64,000 nucleotides of DNA from an uncultured Chloracidobacterium sp. (GTDB taxonomy: Bacteria > Acidobacteriota > Blastocatellia > Pyrinomonadales > Pyrinomonadaceae), in NCBI GenBank assembly GCA_936914845.1, contig CAKZGE010000003.1:124001-188000 (forward strand). Reading direction: 5' to 3'. Both the position numbers and the translations under genes were made by a program. Below are positions 9,376 through 18,481 of this stretch, in pieces (within the stretch, counting starts at the first letter, position 1; each line of letters starts with the position of its first letter). Under the pieces are notes generated by a model. It did not search any database. It had not been told where the DNA came from and saw only the letters and a list, made by a program, of their open reading frames with translations.

Positions 9376-11178
9376 ATGCCCAGCCTGCTTCAGAACCCTT
9401 TCGCTATCGGCGGCATCAGCTTTTTGCTGGCCGTTGCAATGACCTACGGCGTTAGAAAAGGTGCCCGCCATTTCGGATTTGTGGCAAAGCCCAAATCTGA
9501 CCGCTGGCACAAAAAGCCGACAGCGATGATGGGCGGGGTTGCCATTTTTGCGGTAACGCTGTTGATCTATGTTTTTTTCGTACCGAAAACAAACGAAAGT
9601 CTGATCATCCTTGGCGCCAGCTCTTTCCTGTTCCTTGTTGGTCTGGTAGATGACATCCTAAACATCAAGCCCTACCAAAAGCTCGTCGGCCAATTGATCG
9701 GTTCCGCAATAATTGTCGGGTTTGGGTTGAAACTTCCAATAACCGGTTATGAATTGATCGATATTTGGATCACTGTTTTTTGGCTTATCGGCATTACGAA
9801 CGCTGTCAATCTGCTCGACAATATGGACGGTTTGGCGGCGGGCATCGCAGGCATTGCGGCCGTTTCTTTGGCATTCGGTTTCGCCGTGAACGGCCAGCCC
9901 GAGGAACTTTTATTCGTCACCGCGTTTATCGGTGCTCTCCTCGGCTTTCTCGTCTTTAATTTTAACCCCGCTTCGATCTTTATGGGCGACTGCGGGTCGA
10001 TGTTCGTCGGTTTTCTATTATCGAGCCTGGTGCTGCTGAGCGATTCCGGAGGACGTTCGCGGGGCATCTTTTCGATCATGGCCGTTCCGGTCCTGATCCT
10101 TTTTGTGCCGATCTTCGATACAACTCTGGTTACAGTCCTTCGGAAAATGTGGGGCCGTAAGGCATCTCAGGGCGGCCGCGACCATACCTCGCATCGTTTG
10201 GTGGCATTGGGGCTATCTGAACGCAACGCCGTGCTTATGATCTACGGATTTGCGATCTGTGCAGGGGCTCTTTCGCTGCTTGTTCAGAGGCTGCAGGTCA
10301 CACTCAGTCTTGCGATGATCGCCGTTTTCACCATTGTCCTGACGATAATCGGCGTTTATCTTTCAAAGGTCAAGGTTTACGAGAAAAACGAAGAGGAGCT
10401 GGCCGCGGGCGAACACGCTGTCTTTGCATTCATCGTCAACGTTTCCTACAAAAGACGAATTTTCGAGGTCTTTCTTGATACATTTCTCATCGCGTTGTCT
10501 TATTACGGCGCCTATGTGCTGCTTTTCGGCCCGTTCGAAAATAGCTCAAACTGGGATCTATTCATCAAAACGCTGCCGCTGCTCATTGTCATCAAACTTT
10601 TCGCTTTTTTGGCAACCGGAGTTTATCGCGGCCTCTGGCGCTATACCAGCCTTAAAGATGGATTCACTTTTGCTAAAGCCGTAGCCCTCGGTTCGGTTCT
10701 GAGCATTCTCGCCGTTCTGCTCCTTTACCGCTTTGACGGATTTTCAAGAAAGGTATTTCTGCTTGATGGGTTTTTGCTGCTATTTGCTCTCGTGGGCAGC
10801 CGTTTGGCATTTCGTCTGATCCGCGAATTCGTTCCGGCCCCGGTTACGGCCGGCCGTCGGATATTGATCTATGGAGCCGGTGACGGCGGTGAAATGGTCC
10901 TTCGCGAGCTTCGCAAAAATTCAGCCTGGAGCTATCAACCAGTAGGGTTTATTGATGATGACCCGCTTAAAATAGACAAGGTCATTGGCGGCTTGAAAGT
11001 TTACGACGGGAATGGATCGCTTTCCGGAGTTTGTACCGATCTAAACATTCATGCAATTCTCGTTTCGACCGAAAAGATAGACACCGGCCGCCTGATGGCG
11101 ATTCGTGATGTCTGCATTGAAAGCGATGTTGAGCTAAAACGTATGCGAATGGTGGTGGAAACTGTCGGCATTGAATAG
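9376..11178 (+). CDS. WecA/MraY-type glycosyl-phosphate transferase fused to CapD-type membrane/Rossmann module
   Basis: 600-residue two-part protein. Residues ~1-330 form a polyprenyl-phosphate sugar-1-phosphate transferase with the conserved acidic motifs VDDILNI and LLDNMDGLAAG, the loop FMGDCGSMF and the His loop HTSHRLV. Residues ~350-600 contain about four membrane helices and a Rossmann domain, RRILIYGAGDGGEMVLREL, as in the N-terminal half of CapD/WbpM-type nucleoside-sugar dehydratases, but without their catalytic C-terminal part. The initiating transferase and the sensor-like CapD N-domain are normally separate proteins. Likely starts lipid-linked repeat-unit synthesis. The next gene starts inside its last codons (TTG at 11171). 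Confidence 0.85.
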   Translation: MPSLLQNPFAIGGISFLLAVAMTYGVRKGARHFGFVAKPKSDRWHKKPTAMMGGVAIFAVTLLIYVFFVPKTNESLIILGASSFLFLVGLVDDILNIKPYQKLVGQLIGSAIIVGFGLKLPITGYELIDIWITVFWLIGITNAVNLLDNMDGLAAGIAGIAAVSLAFGFAVNGQPEELLFVTAFIGALLGFLVFNFNPASIFMGDCGSMFVGFLLSSLVLLSDSGGRSRGIFSIMAVPVLILFVPIFDTTLVTVLRKMWGRKASQGGRDHTSHRLVALGLSERNAVLMIYGFAICAGALSLLVQRLQVTLSLAMIAVFTIVLTIIGVYLSKVKVYEKNEEELAAGEHAVFAFIVNVSYKRRIFEVFLDTFLIALSYYGAYVLLFGPFENSSNWDLFIKTLPLLIVIKLFAFLATGVYRGLWRYTSLKDGFTFAKAVALGSVLSILAVLLLYRFDGFSRKVFLLDGFLLLFALVGSRLAFRLIREFVPAPVTAGRRILIYGAGDGGEMVLRELRKNSAWSYQPVGFIDDDPLKIDKVIGGLKVYDGNGSLSGVCTDLNIHAILVSTEKIDTGRLMAIRDVCIESDVELKRMRMVVETVGIE

Positions 11179-12430
11179 AACGTCTATTAAAACCATCGAT
11201 CTTAAAAGCCCCGCTATCCGTTGGCTGGGTATTTTCGTTTTGCTTTTTCTGGCCGTAATGGCATTTTATACTTTTCGCTGGAGTTTTGGATATACGCTGG
11301 CTCTGCGTTCTCAGGAACTCGAACACGCCCAAATGGCCGTCGAGCTTGCACCGGACGCCCCGCAGGCTCACTATTCTCTTTTTCGCCAGCTGGATAAAAC
11401 TTTTATCGCCGCAGATTCGGTCCGGGCCATTCAAGAACTCGAAACCGCTACGGCCCTTTCCCCGCATAACTATTTGCTGTGGCTAGAATTGGGCAAGGCT
11501 CGCGAACGCTCCGGCGACATCGAAGGTTCTGAACAGGCTCTTCGGCGGGCCGCAGCTCTTGCTCCAAATTATGCTTCCGTACAGTGGGCCTTAGGCAATA
11601 TGTTATTGCGCTCAGGCCGCACGGACGAAGCCTTTCAGCACATCCGAACCGCAGTCAGCAGCGATACATCATTTGCCGCAGCCGCTGTCATATCAGCTTT
11701 CCAAGCGGCCGGAGACGATCCTCAAACAGCTCGCCGGTGGCTTGGCGATTCACCACCGCTGCTTGCGGAATTCGCCGTTCTGCTGGTCACCCAAAAGCGG
11801 TTTGCCGATGCGGAAGAAGTTTGGCGGGCACTTCCCAAGCAAAACGCCGAATACGCCAAAATAAGCCCGGTCGGCGATACGCTCGCCCGTTATCTGTTGG
11901 ATGCGAAACAATTTCGTTTTGCCCGCGAAGTATTCATGCAAAACGGCTCTGATCTCAGCGATGGTATTGCCAATGGCGGCTTCGAATCTGCCATGAAGGC
12001 AGCCGCCGGGCCGTTTGAATGGCAGATAGACGCCGGAAACCAACCTCGCATAGGACCTGCGGACGGCCAAAAGCACGCGGGTAATTTTAGTTTGCTTGTC
12101 GGGTTTGGCGAGGGAACCAAGGAATTTCGGGGAGTTTCGCAGCTGGTCGCGGTCAAACCCGGCGAAACGGCGTTCCATATTTTTTACCGTGCCAATATGA
12201 ACGGTTCACGCGGTAAGCTGCGGTGGGAAATTACCGACGCCGCAACGGGCCGGATCATAGCCGCCACCGAGCCGCTATCGCTAAATGCCGAGTGGCAGCC
12301 CGCGGCCGTACAATTTACCGTACCGGCCGGCACCGAAGCCGTCACGATTCGCTTGGCTCGAACCGAATGCCCGCCGACCGACTGTTATTTTTCGGGCAAT
12401 GTATGGTTTGACGATGCAGAAGTGAAATAG
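11171..12430 (+). CDS. TPR-repeat protein with N-terminal membrane anchor
   Basis: 419 aa. One membrane helix sits at about residues 17-37 (LGIFVLLFLAVMAFYTF). Tetratricopeptide repeats follow at about 50-200 (for example GSEQALRRAAALAPNYASVQWALG). A C-terminal beta-rich domain of about 150 residues resembles a carbohydrate-binding or galactose-binding-like fold (GNFSLLVGFGEGTKEFRGVSQ; WFDDAEV at the end). The start codon is TTG and overlaps the preceding stop by 8 bp, implying translational coupling. It sits between the initiating transferase and the O-antigen ligase and may help organise polymerisation or export; this is inference. Confidence 0.78.
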   Translation: MNRTSIKTIDLKSPAIRWLGIFVLLFLAVMAFYTFRWSFGYTLALRSQELEHAQMAVELAPDAPQAHYSLFRQLDKTFIAADSVRAIQELETATALSPHNYLLWLELGKARERSGDIEGSEQALRRAAALAPNYASVQWALGNMLLRSGRTDEAFQHIRTAVSSDTSFAAAAVISAFQAAGDDPQTARRWLGDSPPLLAEFAVLLVTQKRFADAEEVWRALPKQNAEYAKISPVGDTLARYLLDAKQFRFAREVFMQNGSDLSDGIANGGFESAMKAAAGPFEWQIDAGNQPRIGPADGQKHAGNFSLLVGFGEGTKEFRGVSQLVAVKPGETAFHIFYRANMNGSRGKLRWEITDAATGRIIAATEPLSLNAEWQPAAVQFTVPAGTEAVTIRLARTECPPTDCYFSGNVWFDDAEVK

Positions 12431-13813
12431 ATGGAAGACATCAAACCAAAAAGGCAGCAGAGGCGGCATAGCTCACATTCGCCGGAACCCGAACGCACCG
12501 GGCCGGACCGAGCGGCATTTTTTCTGTTGTGTTCGATCCCGATGCTCGCAATGGTCGGTTTCGGCGCTGTCGATTTTTGGGCGATCGCATTTTTGGCTGC
12601 ATTTGCCTTTATATTGACAGCATTGTGGTTTGCGGATGGCTGGTTCCGCGGCTCTTTTCGTTACAGCACAAATTCACTGCAGCTTCCGCTGCTCGGGCTT
12701 TTCATCGTGGGCATTCTCCAGTTGCTGCCGCTCGGCGATTCGGAAGCCAATGGGCTGCTCCCGGGGCCCGCCTCGAATGCATTATCATACGAACCGTTTG
12801 CCACACGGCTATTTTTGATCCGACTCGGCTGCTGCATAATATTTTTTGCCGCGGCATTGGTATTCGTTGACAGCCGTAAGCGATTGAAAAAGTTAACGTC
12901 TTTGATAGTAGCATTTGCAGCCGCGATGTCTTTTTTTGGTATTCTGCAGCGGCTCAGCGGTGTCGAGGCCATTTATGGGATTCGCCAGTCGCCGAACGCT
13001 ATCTTTTTCGGGCCGTTCGTTAACCAGCATCATTTCGCCGCTTTTGTAGAAATGGGCTTCGGCCTTGCACTCGGTTTGCTGTTGAATGGCGGCGTCAAAA
13101 AGAACTTGCGCATCTTTTTGCTGATCGCCTCGGCATTAATGCTGATCGCCGCGGCCAGCACAGGTTCCCGCGGCGGCATGATCAGCCTGTTTGGCGTGGC
13201 CGCTTTTTGCGGCGTATTCATTCTGCTTCGCCGACGGCGCGAACGAGCTTCTGTTCCCTTAGTTGCGATCGCCGCCGGCACGTTGCTATTTGTGCTGCTT
13301 GTGGGTGGAACGGCTTTATTTTTGGGCGGCGGTGATTCACTTTTCCGCGCCGCCGGCCTGCAGGGCGGCACCGGCGACCTGTCCAGCGGGCGATTCGATT
13401 TCTGGCAGGCCGCGATAAAGATCTTTTTAGAACATCCGCTGATCGGCGCGGGGTTCGATGCTTTCGGAATGGCTTTTACTAAGTTCGACCAGTGGAACGG
13501 GCGATTTCGAATTGAGCAGGCGCATAACGATTATTTGCAGATCTTGGCGGATGGCGGCATTTCCGGATTTGCGTGCTTAACCGCATTTATCTTTCTGCTC
13601 TTCAAAAAAGGTTTGGCGGCGATGCGTGATGTCTCAGATCATTTCACCAACGCTGCCGTGCTCGGAGCATTAGCCGGCTGTTTTGGAATTTTGATACATA
13701 GCTTCTTCGATTTTCCATTACGGACACATTCAAATGCCTACTTTTTCCTTTTACTGGTGGTCATTGCTGCCGGAAGGAATGCCGCACCCGACGTCAAGTC
13801 AACGCCCCGTTAA
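12431..13813 (+). CDS. O-antigen ligase / polymerase family membrane protein (Wzy_C)
   Basis: 460 aa with about ten to eleven hydrophobic segments and the large periplasmic loop typical of the family (about residues 300-370). That loop includes GRFDFWQAAIKIFLEHPLIG and the conserved HNDYLQILADGG, diagnostic of the Wzy_C (PF04932) O-antigen ligase group. Begins immediately after the TPR gene stop, so it closes the polysaccharide operon. Likely ligates or polymerises lipid-linked glycans on the periplasmic side. Ends convergently with the next gene, sharing TTAA at 13810-13813. Confidence 0.88.
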   Translation: MEDIKPKRQQRRHSSHSPEPERTGPDRAAFFLLCSIPMLAMVGFGAVDFWAIAFLAAFAFILTALWFADGWFRGSFRYSTNSLQLPLLGLFIVGILQLLPLGDSEANGLLPGPASNALSYEPFATRLFLIRLGCCIIFFAAALVFVDSRKRLKKLTSLIVAFAAAMSFFGILQRLSGVEAIYGIRQSPNAIFFGPFVNQHHFAAFVEMGFGLALGLLLNGGVKKNLRIFLLIASALMLIAAASTGSRGGMISLFGVAAFCGVFILLRRRRERASVPLVAIAAGTLLFVLLVGGTALFLGGGDSLFRAAGLQGGTGDLSSGRFDFWQAAIKIFLEHPLIGAGFDAFGMAFTKFDQWNGRFRIEQAHNDYLQILADGGISGFACLTAFIFLLFKKGLAAMRDVSDHFTNAAVLGALAGCFGILIHSFFDFPLRTHSNAYFFLLLVVIAAGRNAAPDVKSTPR

Positions 13814-16437
13814 CGAACCCGCACAACGAGTTCGCGGCCGCCGCAGACACCGGAAAAATTAACCTGATAAAGACCGCTCCTTTCGCTTATCGACCGAACA
13901 ATGAAAAAACGTTTGCCCTTACCGCCGAGGTCGGGTTCGGCTGTAACCTGGACGTCTTTATCACTATTGGAAACTGCTTTCAATTCGCTCAGATCATGGC
14001 CGCCGCCGTCCGTACCAACCAACAATCCGACACTTCCCCCGCTGCGTAGAATAGAAACGGAATTCTGACTGAAAGACAAAGTGCAGCTGTCCGTAACATC
14101 TTTTCCTTCAATAACTCGCGGACGCCCGTCCGGCGCATTCTCGGCATCTTTATCCTTATTGGAAACTTTCGCGGCCGGAGAACGCGGCACCGAAATGATC
14201 ACCGGAGCAAACAATTCCCCCGTCTTTTTGATGTCTCGCGCTTTCTCGGCTGTCGCTTCCGGCGTTGGTTCAGGTGTCGCTTCCGGCGTTGGTTCAGGTG
14301 TCGTTTGCGGCGTTGGCTCAGGTGTCGCTTCCGGCGTTGGCTCAGGTGTCGTTTGCGGTGTTGGCTCAGGTGTCGTTTGCGGCGTTAGCTCAGGTGTCGC
14401 TTCCGGTGTTGGCTCCGGTGTCGCTTCCGGCGTTGGTTCCGGATCAGGTTTCGATACACCGATACCGGCAATGCCTTGGATCGGCGATTTGCCAATTTTC
14501 GTTTCCAAACCCTCGCTCGAACCGTTTACCTTTTCGTACAGCGTTTCGATCGTCAGATATTTGGCATAGTCCGGTTTGTCCGTAACATAACTTTTGATGT
14601 ATGAATCCAGAGCCTCCGTTTCTTTACCTTCCGCCTGGTATGCAGAGCCAAGTTTCCACATGCTAGCGCGCCACCAAGCACTTTTATCGGGCATGACACT
14701 GACCGCACGCCGCAGACGTGTCACGGCCTCCGGATACTTGCCTTCCTGATACAACGTCCAACCGCCTATTTCTTCGATCCTTCCGCGTACGATCGCGCTT
14801 AGCGTCGATCTGGGAACTTGCGGCATAATGATGAATTCGTCGCGTGAGAACGCCAGAGCCCGGCTAGGGTAGAGTTCGCTGGCGATCACAGCCGGGGCCG
14901 CCGCCGGAGCTTCCAACGCGGCATCAGTATCCGCCACGGCCGACCTCACCAGTTCATCGGCCTTTGCCAAGGCGATCTTTTTTGATGACAACATGTCGGC
15001 CGCATAGATCTTCCGAAAGAACCGCATTTTATCATCACCCGCAACCAATTCGGCGGCCAGCCTTGCGGCGGCGGCTTCATCCGGGCTCTGAGCCGAGAGC
15101 TCTTGGTCAAGCTCTAACAGCGTCTTCAGTCTTCGGGCGGCATCGTTGCTATCTGCGGACCGCGGCTGAAAAATGCTCGCCTGACGTTCGGGCGAAAGCA
15201 GCTTTTCAAAATCATCTTCCTGGCGCTGTATGCGCCGGCCCAAATTGGCTCGAAGTTTGCCGTTCGCCAGTGAAAAATTCCGTCTGAGTTCTTCGACCGC
15301 TTCGCGATAGAATCCCATTGCAAGCCGAACCTCTGCAATTTCATAATTCAAGGTCGGAAAATCGCCGAATTTTCTGGCTCTTATCAACGTAGTTTCGGCT
15401 TCTATCGGTTGGCCTTTTGCCAAAAGCCCCCGGGCTAAGGCAATGTGCCCCCAAACATATCTAGGTTCTGCCTGCGTCGCCATACGCCCATATTCAATGG
15501 CCTTTTCTGCGTCGCCGTGCGCCGCATACCAATAGCCCGCACTTGCCAAAAGCATAAAATTGTCCGGCTTTTCATCAAGGGCCTTTTCGAATTCCGCTTC
15601 GGCTGTTTCACGATCCGCTGCATCGAATAGGGCCATCACAAGGCCCGATCGTGCGGTAAGGTCTTTTTCGTTTTTTGCAAGAAGTTCGCGGTAAAGAACG
15701 ACCGCTTCGTCAGATCTTCCGAGAGCTCGCTTCATTTCCGCTAGTCCATGTTTAGCCGACACGGAATTTGCATCCAATTCGAGCGCCTTTTGGTAGGCTG
15801 CCGCGGCGTTCTCGAGATCGAAATTCAACCTTTCCGCAACGCCGAGTGCCAAATAGGCGGTCGCCGAACCGGGTTCCGCTTCTACCGCAGCCTTTGCCAG
15901 CCGCAAAGCTTCTGCTCCGTTTTCAATGCCGACAAAAAAGGCTGCTAATTCGGCAAGTCGGCGGCCGTTTCCCAACGAGATCTGCTCGATCTCCGCCGCC
16001 ATTTTGTAGGCTGCCGCTCGATGTCCGCGCCAAAAAAGATTCGTCGGAAATTTCACTATGGCCTCTGAGAACAAACGGGCCGGTATGGGTTGGGGAGCTT
16101 CGCGCAGTGCAAGTTCGAAAAGCTCTATACCGCCTTCGGCATCATCATTCGCCAATTTTTCATCCGCCCACGCCGCCCGAGCTACGACCAGAGATTCAAG
16201 AGCTTTTTCTTTTTGGCCCGACCGCGGATGGTCGGCGAGGAATTTCTGAAGGGCAACGGTTCGTTCGGCGGCGTTTTTGATGGCAATGGCCTTCTCAAGA
16301 TCGGTCTTGTCGTCTAAAGCAGTTGCCGAAAGCTCCGCCTTGTTCGTTCTCGAACCGCCCGCCGGACGCTTTGCCTTCTGCGCAAATGTGCCGGTGAATA
16401 ATAAAAGGATCGTCAGAACCAATAGAATATGTCTCAT
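13810..16437 (-). CDS. Secreted TPR protein with Thr-Pro-Glu repeat linker
   Basis: About 875 aa from ATG 16437, chosen because it starts a signal peptide (MRHILLVLTILLLFTGTFA). Many tetratricopeptide repeats fill residues ~50-600. A low-complexity linker of alternating TPEPTPEA and TPEPTPQT units follows (about residues 665-740), then a C-terminal beta domain with a single Cys pair (one Cys in DSCTLSF, one in GVCGGREL). Probably an envelope scaffold protein with an exported, rigid Pro-rich stalk. The function of the C-terminal domain is unknown. The repeat tract is also visible at DNA level as a 24-bp tandem repeat. Confidence 0.78.
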   Translation of the reverse strand: MRHILLVLTILLLFTGTFAQKAKRPAGGSRTNKAELSATALDDKTDLEKAIAIKNAAERTVALQKFLADHPRSGQKEKALESLVVARAAWADEKLANDDAEGGIELFELALREAPQPIPARLFSEAIVKFPTNLFWRGHRAAAYKMAAEIEQISLGNGRRLAELAAFFVGIENGAEALRLAKAAVEAEPGSATAYLALGVAERLNFDLENAAAAYQKALELDANSVSAKHGLAEMKRALGRSDEAVVLYRELLAKNEKDLTARSGLVMALFDAADRETAEAEFEKALDEKPDNFMLLASAGYWYAAHGDAEKAIEYGRMATQAEPRYVWGHIALARGLLAKGQPIEAETTLIRARKFGDFPTLNYEIAEVRLAMGFYREAVEELRRNFSLANGKLRANLGRRIQRQEDDFEKLLSPERQASIFQPRSADSNDAARRLKTLLELDQELSAQSPDEAAAARLAAELVAGDDKMRFFRKIYAADMLSSKKIALAKADELVRSAVADTDAALEAPAAAPAVIASELYPSRALAFSRDEFIIMPQVPRSTLSAIVRGRIEEIGGWTLYQEGKYPEAVTRLRRAVSVMPDKSAWWRASMWKLGSAYQAEGKETEALDSYIKSYVTDKPDYAKYLTIETLYEKVNGSSEGLETKIGKSPIQGIAGIGVSKPDPEPTPEATPEPTPEATPELTPQTTPEPTPQTTPEPTPEATPEPTPQTTPEPTPEATPEPTPEATAEKARDIKKTGELFAPVIISVPRSPAAKVSNKDKDAENAPDGRPRVIEGKDVTDSCTLSFSQNSVSILRSGGSVGLLVGTDGGGHDLSELKAVSNSDKDVQVTAEPDLGGKGKRFFIVRSISERSGLYQVNFSGVCGGRELVVRVR
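14258..14448 (-). repeat. 24-bp tandem repeat encoding TPEPTPEA/TPEPTPQT units
   Basis: About eight imperfect copies of a 24-bp unit (plus-strand pattern ggcgttggctcaggtgtc plus gcttcc or gtttgc). The reading frame is preserved because the unit is eight codons. Two unit types, ending in Glu-Ala or Gln-Thr, alternate irregularly, which suggests past unequal exchange or slippage. Confidence 0.85.
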
Positions 16438-16509
16438 AAATAAAGCTTTGACCGCCGCCAACGAACACAAAATATTAGCACGGAATTGATTTTGCCGCCC
16501 CACAGCCTT

Positions 16510-17043
16510 ATGCTCAAATCGATGAACGAACCCGATGCTGTCTGGTCAGAATTGCTTGCCGGTGCCATGGAAAAGGCAAAAGCCGCCGGTCGCCCCGACA
16601 TCGAAGAATACCTTTCACTCCGGGCCGGCAATGACGCACTTCGGAATGCCGGCGTCGAATGGCTGACGCAGACCATGACCCAGATCGCCGAAGAAGCCGC
16701 TCGTCGTTCTTCTAGTTCGTTTACCGTCGATCAAAAGACCGCCCATTCGTTTCCTCATCGCGGCGCCAATATGTCAGGCCCGCGTCTGCAGGTCCGCTTC
16801 GGGGTAAGATGTTTGACGCTGGAAGCAGGTTGGACGCGAACCCCGGGCGATGGGTTCATGCGCGGCGGCGTCTTGGCTGCGGCCCGCATTTCGCATTTCG
16901 GCATGAATCAATACAACACCGAACTCGTCCTAAAAAGCAGCGGTGACCAGGTTCGGTGGCATATTTGGCGCGGTGAAAGGCTCGGCGGTGTCTTCACAGC
17001 CGCGCATTTAATGGCCCATTTTGCACTGTTCACCGGTGAATAG
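16510..17043 (+). CDS. Hypothetical protein
   Basis: About 177 aa from ATG 16510 (MLKSMNEPD); ATG 16522 is equally possible. The N-terminal half is helical and charged (AMEKAKAAGRPDIEEYLSLR), the C-terminal half is beta-rich with several Trp and Gly residues (LEAGWTRTPGDGFMRGG). No signal peptide or membrane helix and no recognisable catalytic motif. Divergent from the large TPR gene; the following gene starts 84 bp downstream. I do not recognise the family. Confidence 0.6.
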   Translation: MLKSMNEPDAVWSELLAGAMEKAKAAGRPDIEEYLSLRAGNDALRNAGVEWLTQTMTQIAEEAARRSSSSFTVDQKTAHSFPHRGANMSGPRLQVRFGVRCLTLEAGWTRTPGDGFMRGGVLAAARISHFGMNQYNTELVLKSSGDQVRWHIWRGERLGGVFTAAHLMAHFALFTGE

Positions 17044-17127
17044 GGCCCGTATGTTTGGTATTGAAAACTTTTTCGATTAAAATATTAATTCTGACATGGT
17101 TTTTAATAGCAGGAGATATTTTACAAA

Positions 17128-17859
17128 GTGAAAGCAGAGTTAGAGAAATTAATTGATTTACAGGTTACTGATACAAATATTCGCAAATTAAAAAAGGCGA
17201 TAGAAACAGCGGAAGAAAGGCGTGCAGGCATCGAACAAAAGTTTGAACAGCACGCCTTTTCTATTCGTCAGGTCCAGGAACGCAAGGCCGATCTGATCGC
17301 TGCAAAAGCTGATCTGGAAGCGAAAATAGCGGAAAACCGCACCTACCTTGAACGAGCCGACCGCAACCTGAAAAACTCTCAAAATCAAAAAGAATACGAA
17401 ACCGCGATGCGCGAAACCGACGCTTTACAAAAGCAGATCGCCGGTTTTGAGACTGAGATCGAAGAAAAGTCTGCCGCCATCGAAGATGTCGAATCCGAAT
17501 TATCGACGCGTACGGAAGAGATCGATTCGCTCGACGCCAAGCGGGACGAGGCTTTGAACGGCTTTGACGCCGAACTTAGCGCCAACCGGGCCGAACTTAA
17601 AACGGACGAGGCAAAGCGGGAAGAGGTTTTCAAAACGCTCCCGAAACAGCTCGCCTCCGTATATGACCGCATGGCTCAGCGAAGCCGCGACGGCATTGCC
17701 GTTGCCGCCGTGGTTAACGGTTCGTGCAGTGCCTGTTTTATGTCGCTGCGTCCGCAGGTTCAGGTCGAAGTAAAACGCGGTGATCAGATCATCACATGTG
17801 AAAGCTGTACCCGCATCCTTTATGTGCCGCGGCAAGCCGAAGAAGCCGCAGCGCGCTAG
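17128..17859 (+). CDS. Coiled-coil protein with C-terminal C4-type zinc ribbon
   Basis: 243 aa. Residues ~1-170 are a long coiled coil (heptads rich in E, K, A and L). The C-terminus carries a four-cysteine zinc ribbon: CSACFMSL, then CESCTRILY about 25 residues later. This architecture is the PF02591 (zf-RING_7) family, widespread, cytoplasmic and nucleic-acid related but poorly defined. The start is GTG at 17128, supported by the Shine-Dalgarno AGGAGA at 17111-17116; no ATG lies nearby. Confidence 0.85.
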   Translation: MKAELEKLIDLQVTDTNIRKLKKAIETAEERRAGIEQKFEQHAFSIRQVQERKADLIAAKADLEAKIAENRTYLERADRNLKNSQNQKEYETAMRETDALQKQIAGFETEIEEKSAAIEDVESELSTRTEEIDSLDAKRDEALNGFDAELSANRAELKTDEAKREEVFKTLPKQLASVYDRMAQRSRDGIAVAAVVNGSCSACFMSLRPQVQVEVKRGDQIITCESCTRILYVPRQAEEAAAR

Positions 17860-17909
17860 TGCGAAAGCCGGGCGGCGATCGCTGTCCGGTCCGCACTTTC
17901 TTTTTTCCC

Positions 17910-18467
17910 ATGATCCAATCATATTTCACCGCAATTGTGCTGATCGCCGCGTCCGCAGTTTTCGTTGCGGCCCAGGGGCGTTCGAACGCCGAGCTTGAAT
18001 CACAACTCCGCCGCCTAAAGGCGGAAAAGACCATATCTTTGAGCTTTGATAAAAATTCAAACGTTTCAAAGATAATGGCCGTAGCCGAAAATTTCTCGTC
18101 TCAGGATGCAAAGCACCTCGAAGCCGACGCGATGAATTTTGCCGTCGGATTCATGTACAGCGGCGAAAAGCTCGTTAAGCCGCCCGAAAGCGTTATCCTG
18201 ACTTTCTGGATAATGACCGCGAAACCAAAATTTGCGGTAACCAGCGATCTGGTGATCGACGGGATCAAGCTCGGTTCGGCCCGATATGTCTATCGCAAAC
18301 GCGACAAGATGGAATATTTGAACTACGAAGTGCCCTTTGCCGACCTAAAAATGATCGCAGCCGGCGAGGGTCGTATTGAGCTCAACGGCTATCGGCTTAC
18401 GTTCACTCCCGCCCAACTCTCTACGCTCCGCAATTTGGTCGAGCTATCGGATGCCGCTTCTCGCTGA
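17910..18467 (+). CDS. Hypothetical secreted protein
   Basis: 186 aa from ATG 17910, selected because it begins a signal peptide (MIQSYFTAIVLIAASAVFVAA, cut after the Ala run). The mature part mixes helices and strands (YVYRKRDKMEYLNYEV) and has no cysteines or known catalytic motif. Follows the zinc-ribbon gene by 50 bp and precedes the FAA hydrolase by 14 bp, so the three may be one transcript. No function assigned. Confidence 0.65.
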   Translation: MIQSYFTAIVLIAASAVFVAAQGRSNAELESQLRRLKAEKTISLSFDKNSNVSKIMAVAENFSSQDAKHLEADAMNFAVGFMYSGEKLVKPPESVILTFWIMTAKPKFAVTSDLVIDGIKLGSARYVYRKRDKMEYLNYEVPFADLKMIAAGEGRIELNGYRLTFTPAQLSTLRNLVELSDAASR

Positions 18468-18481
18468 TATAATGCTGTTAT

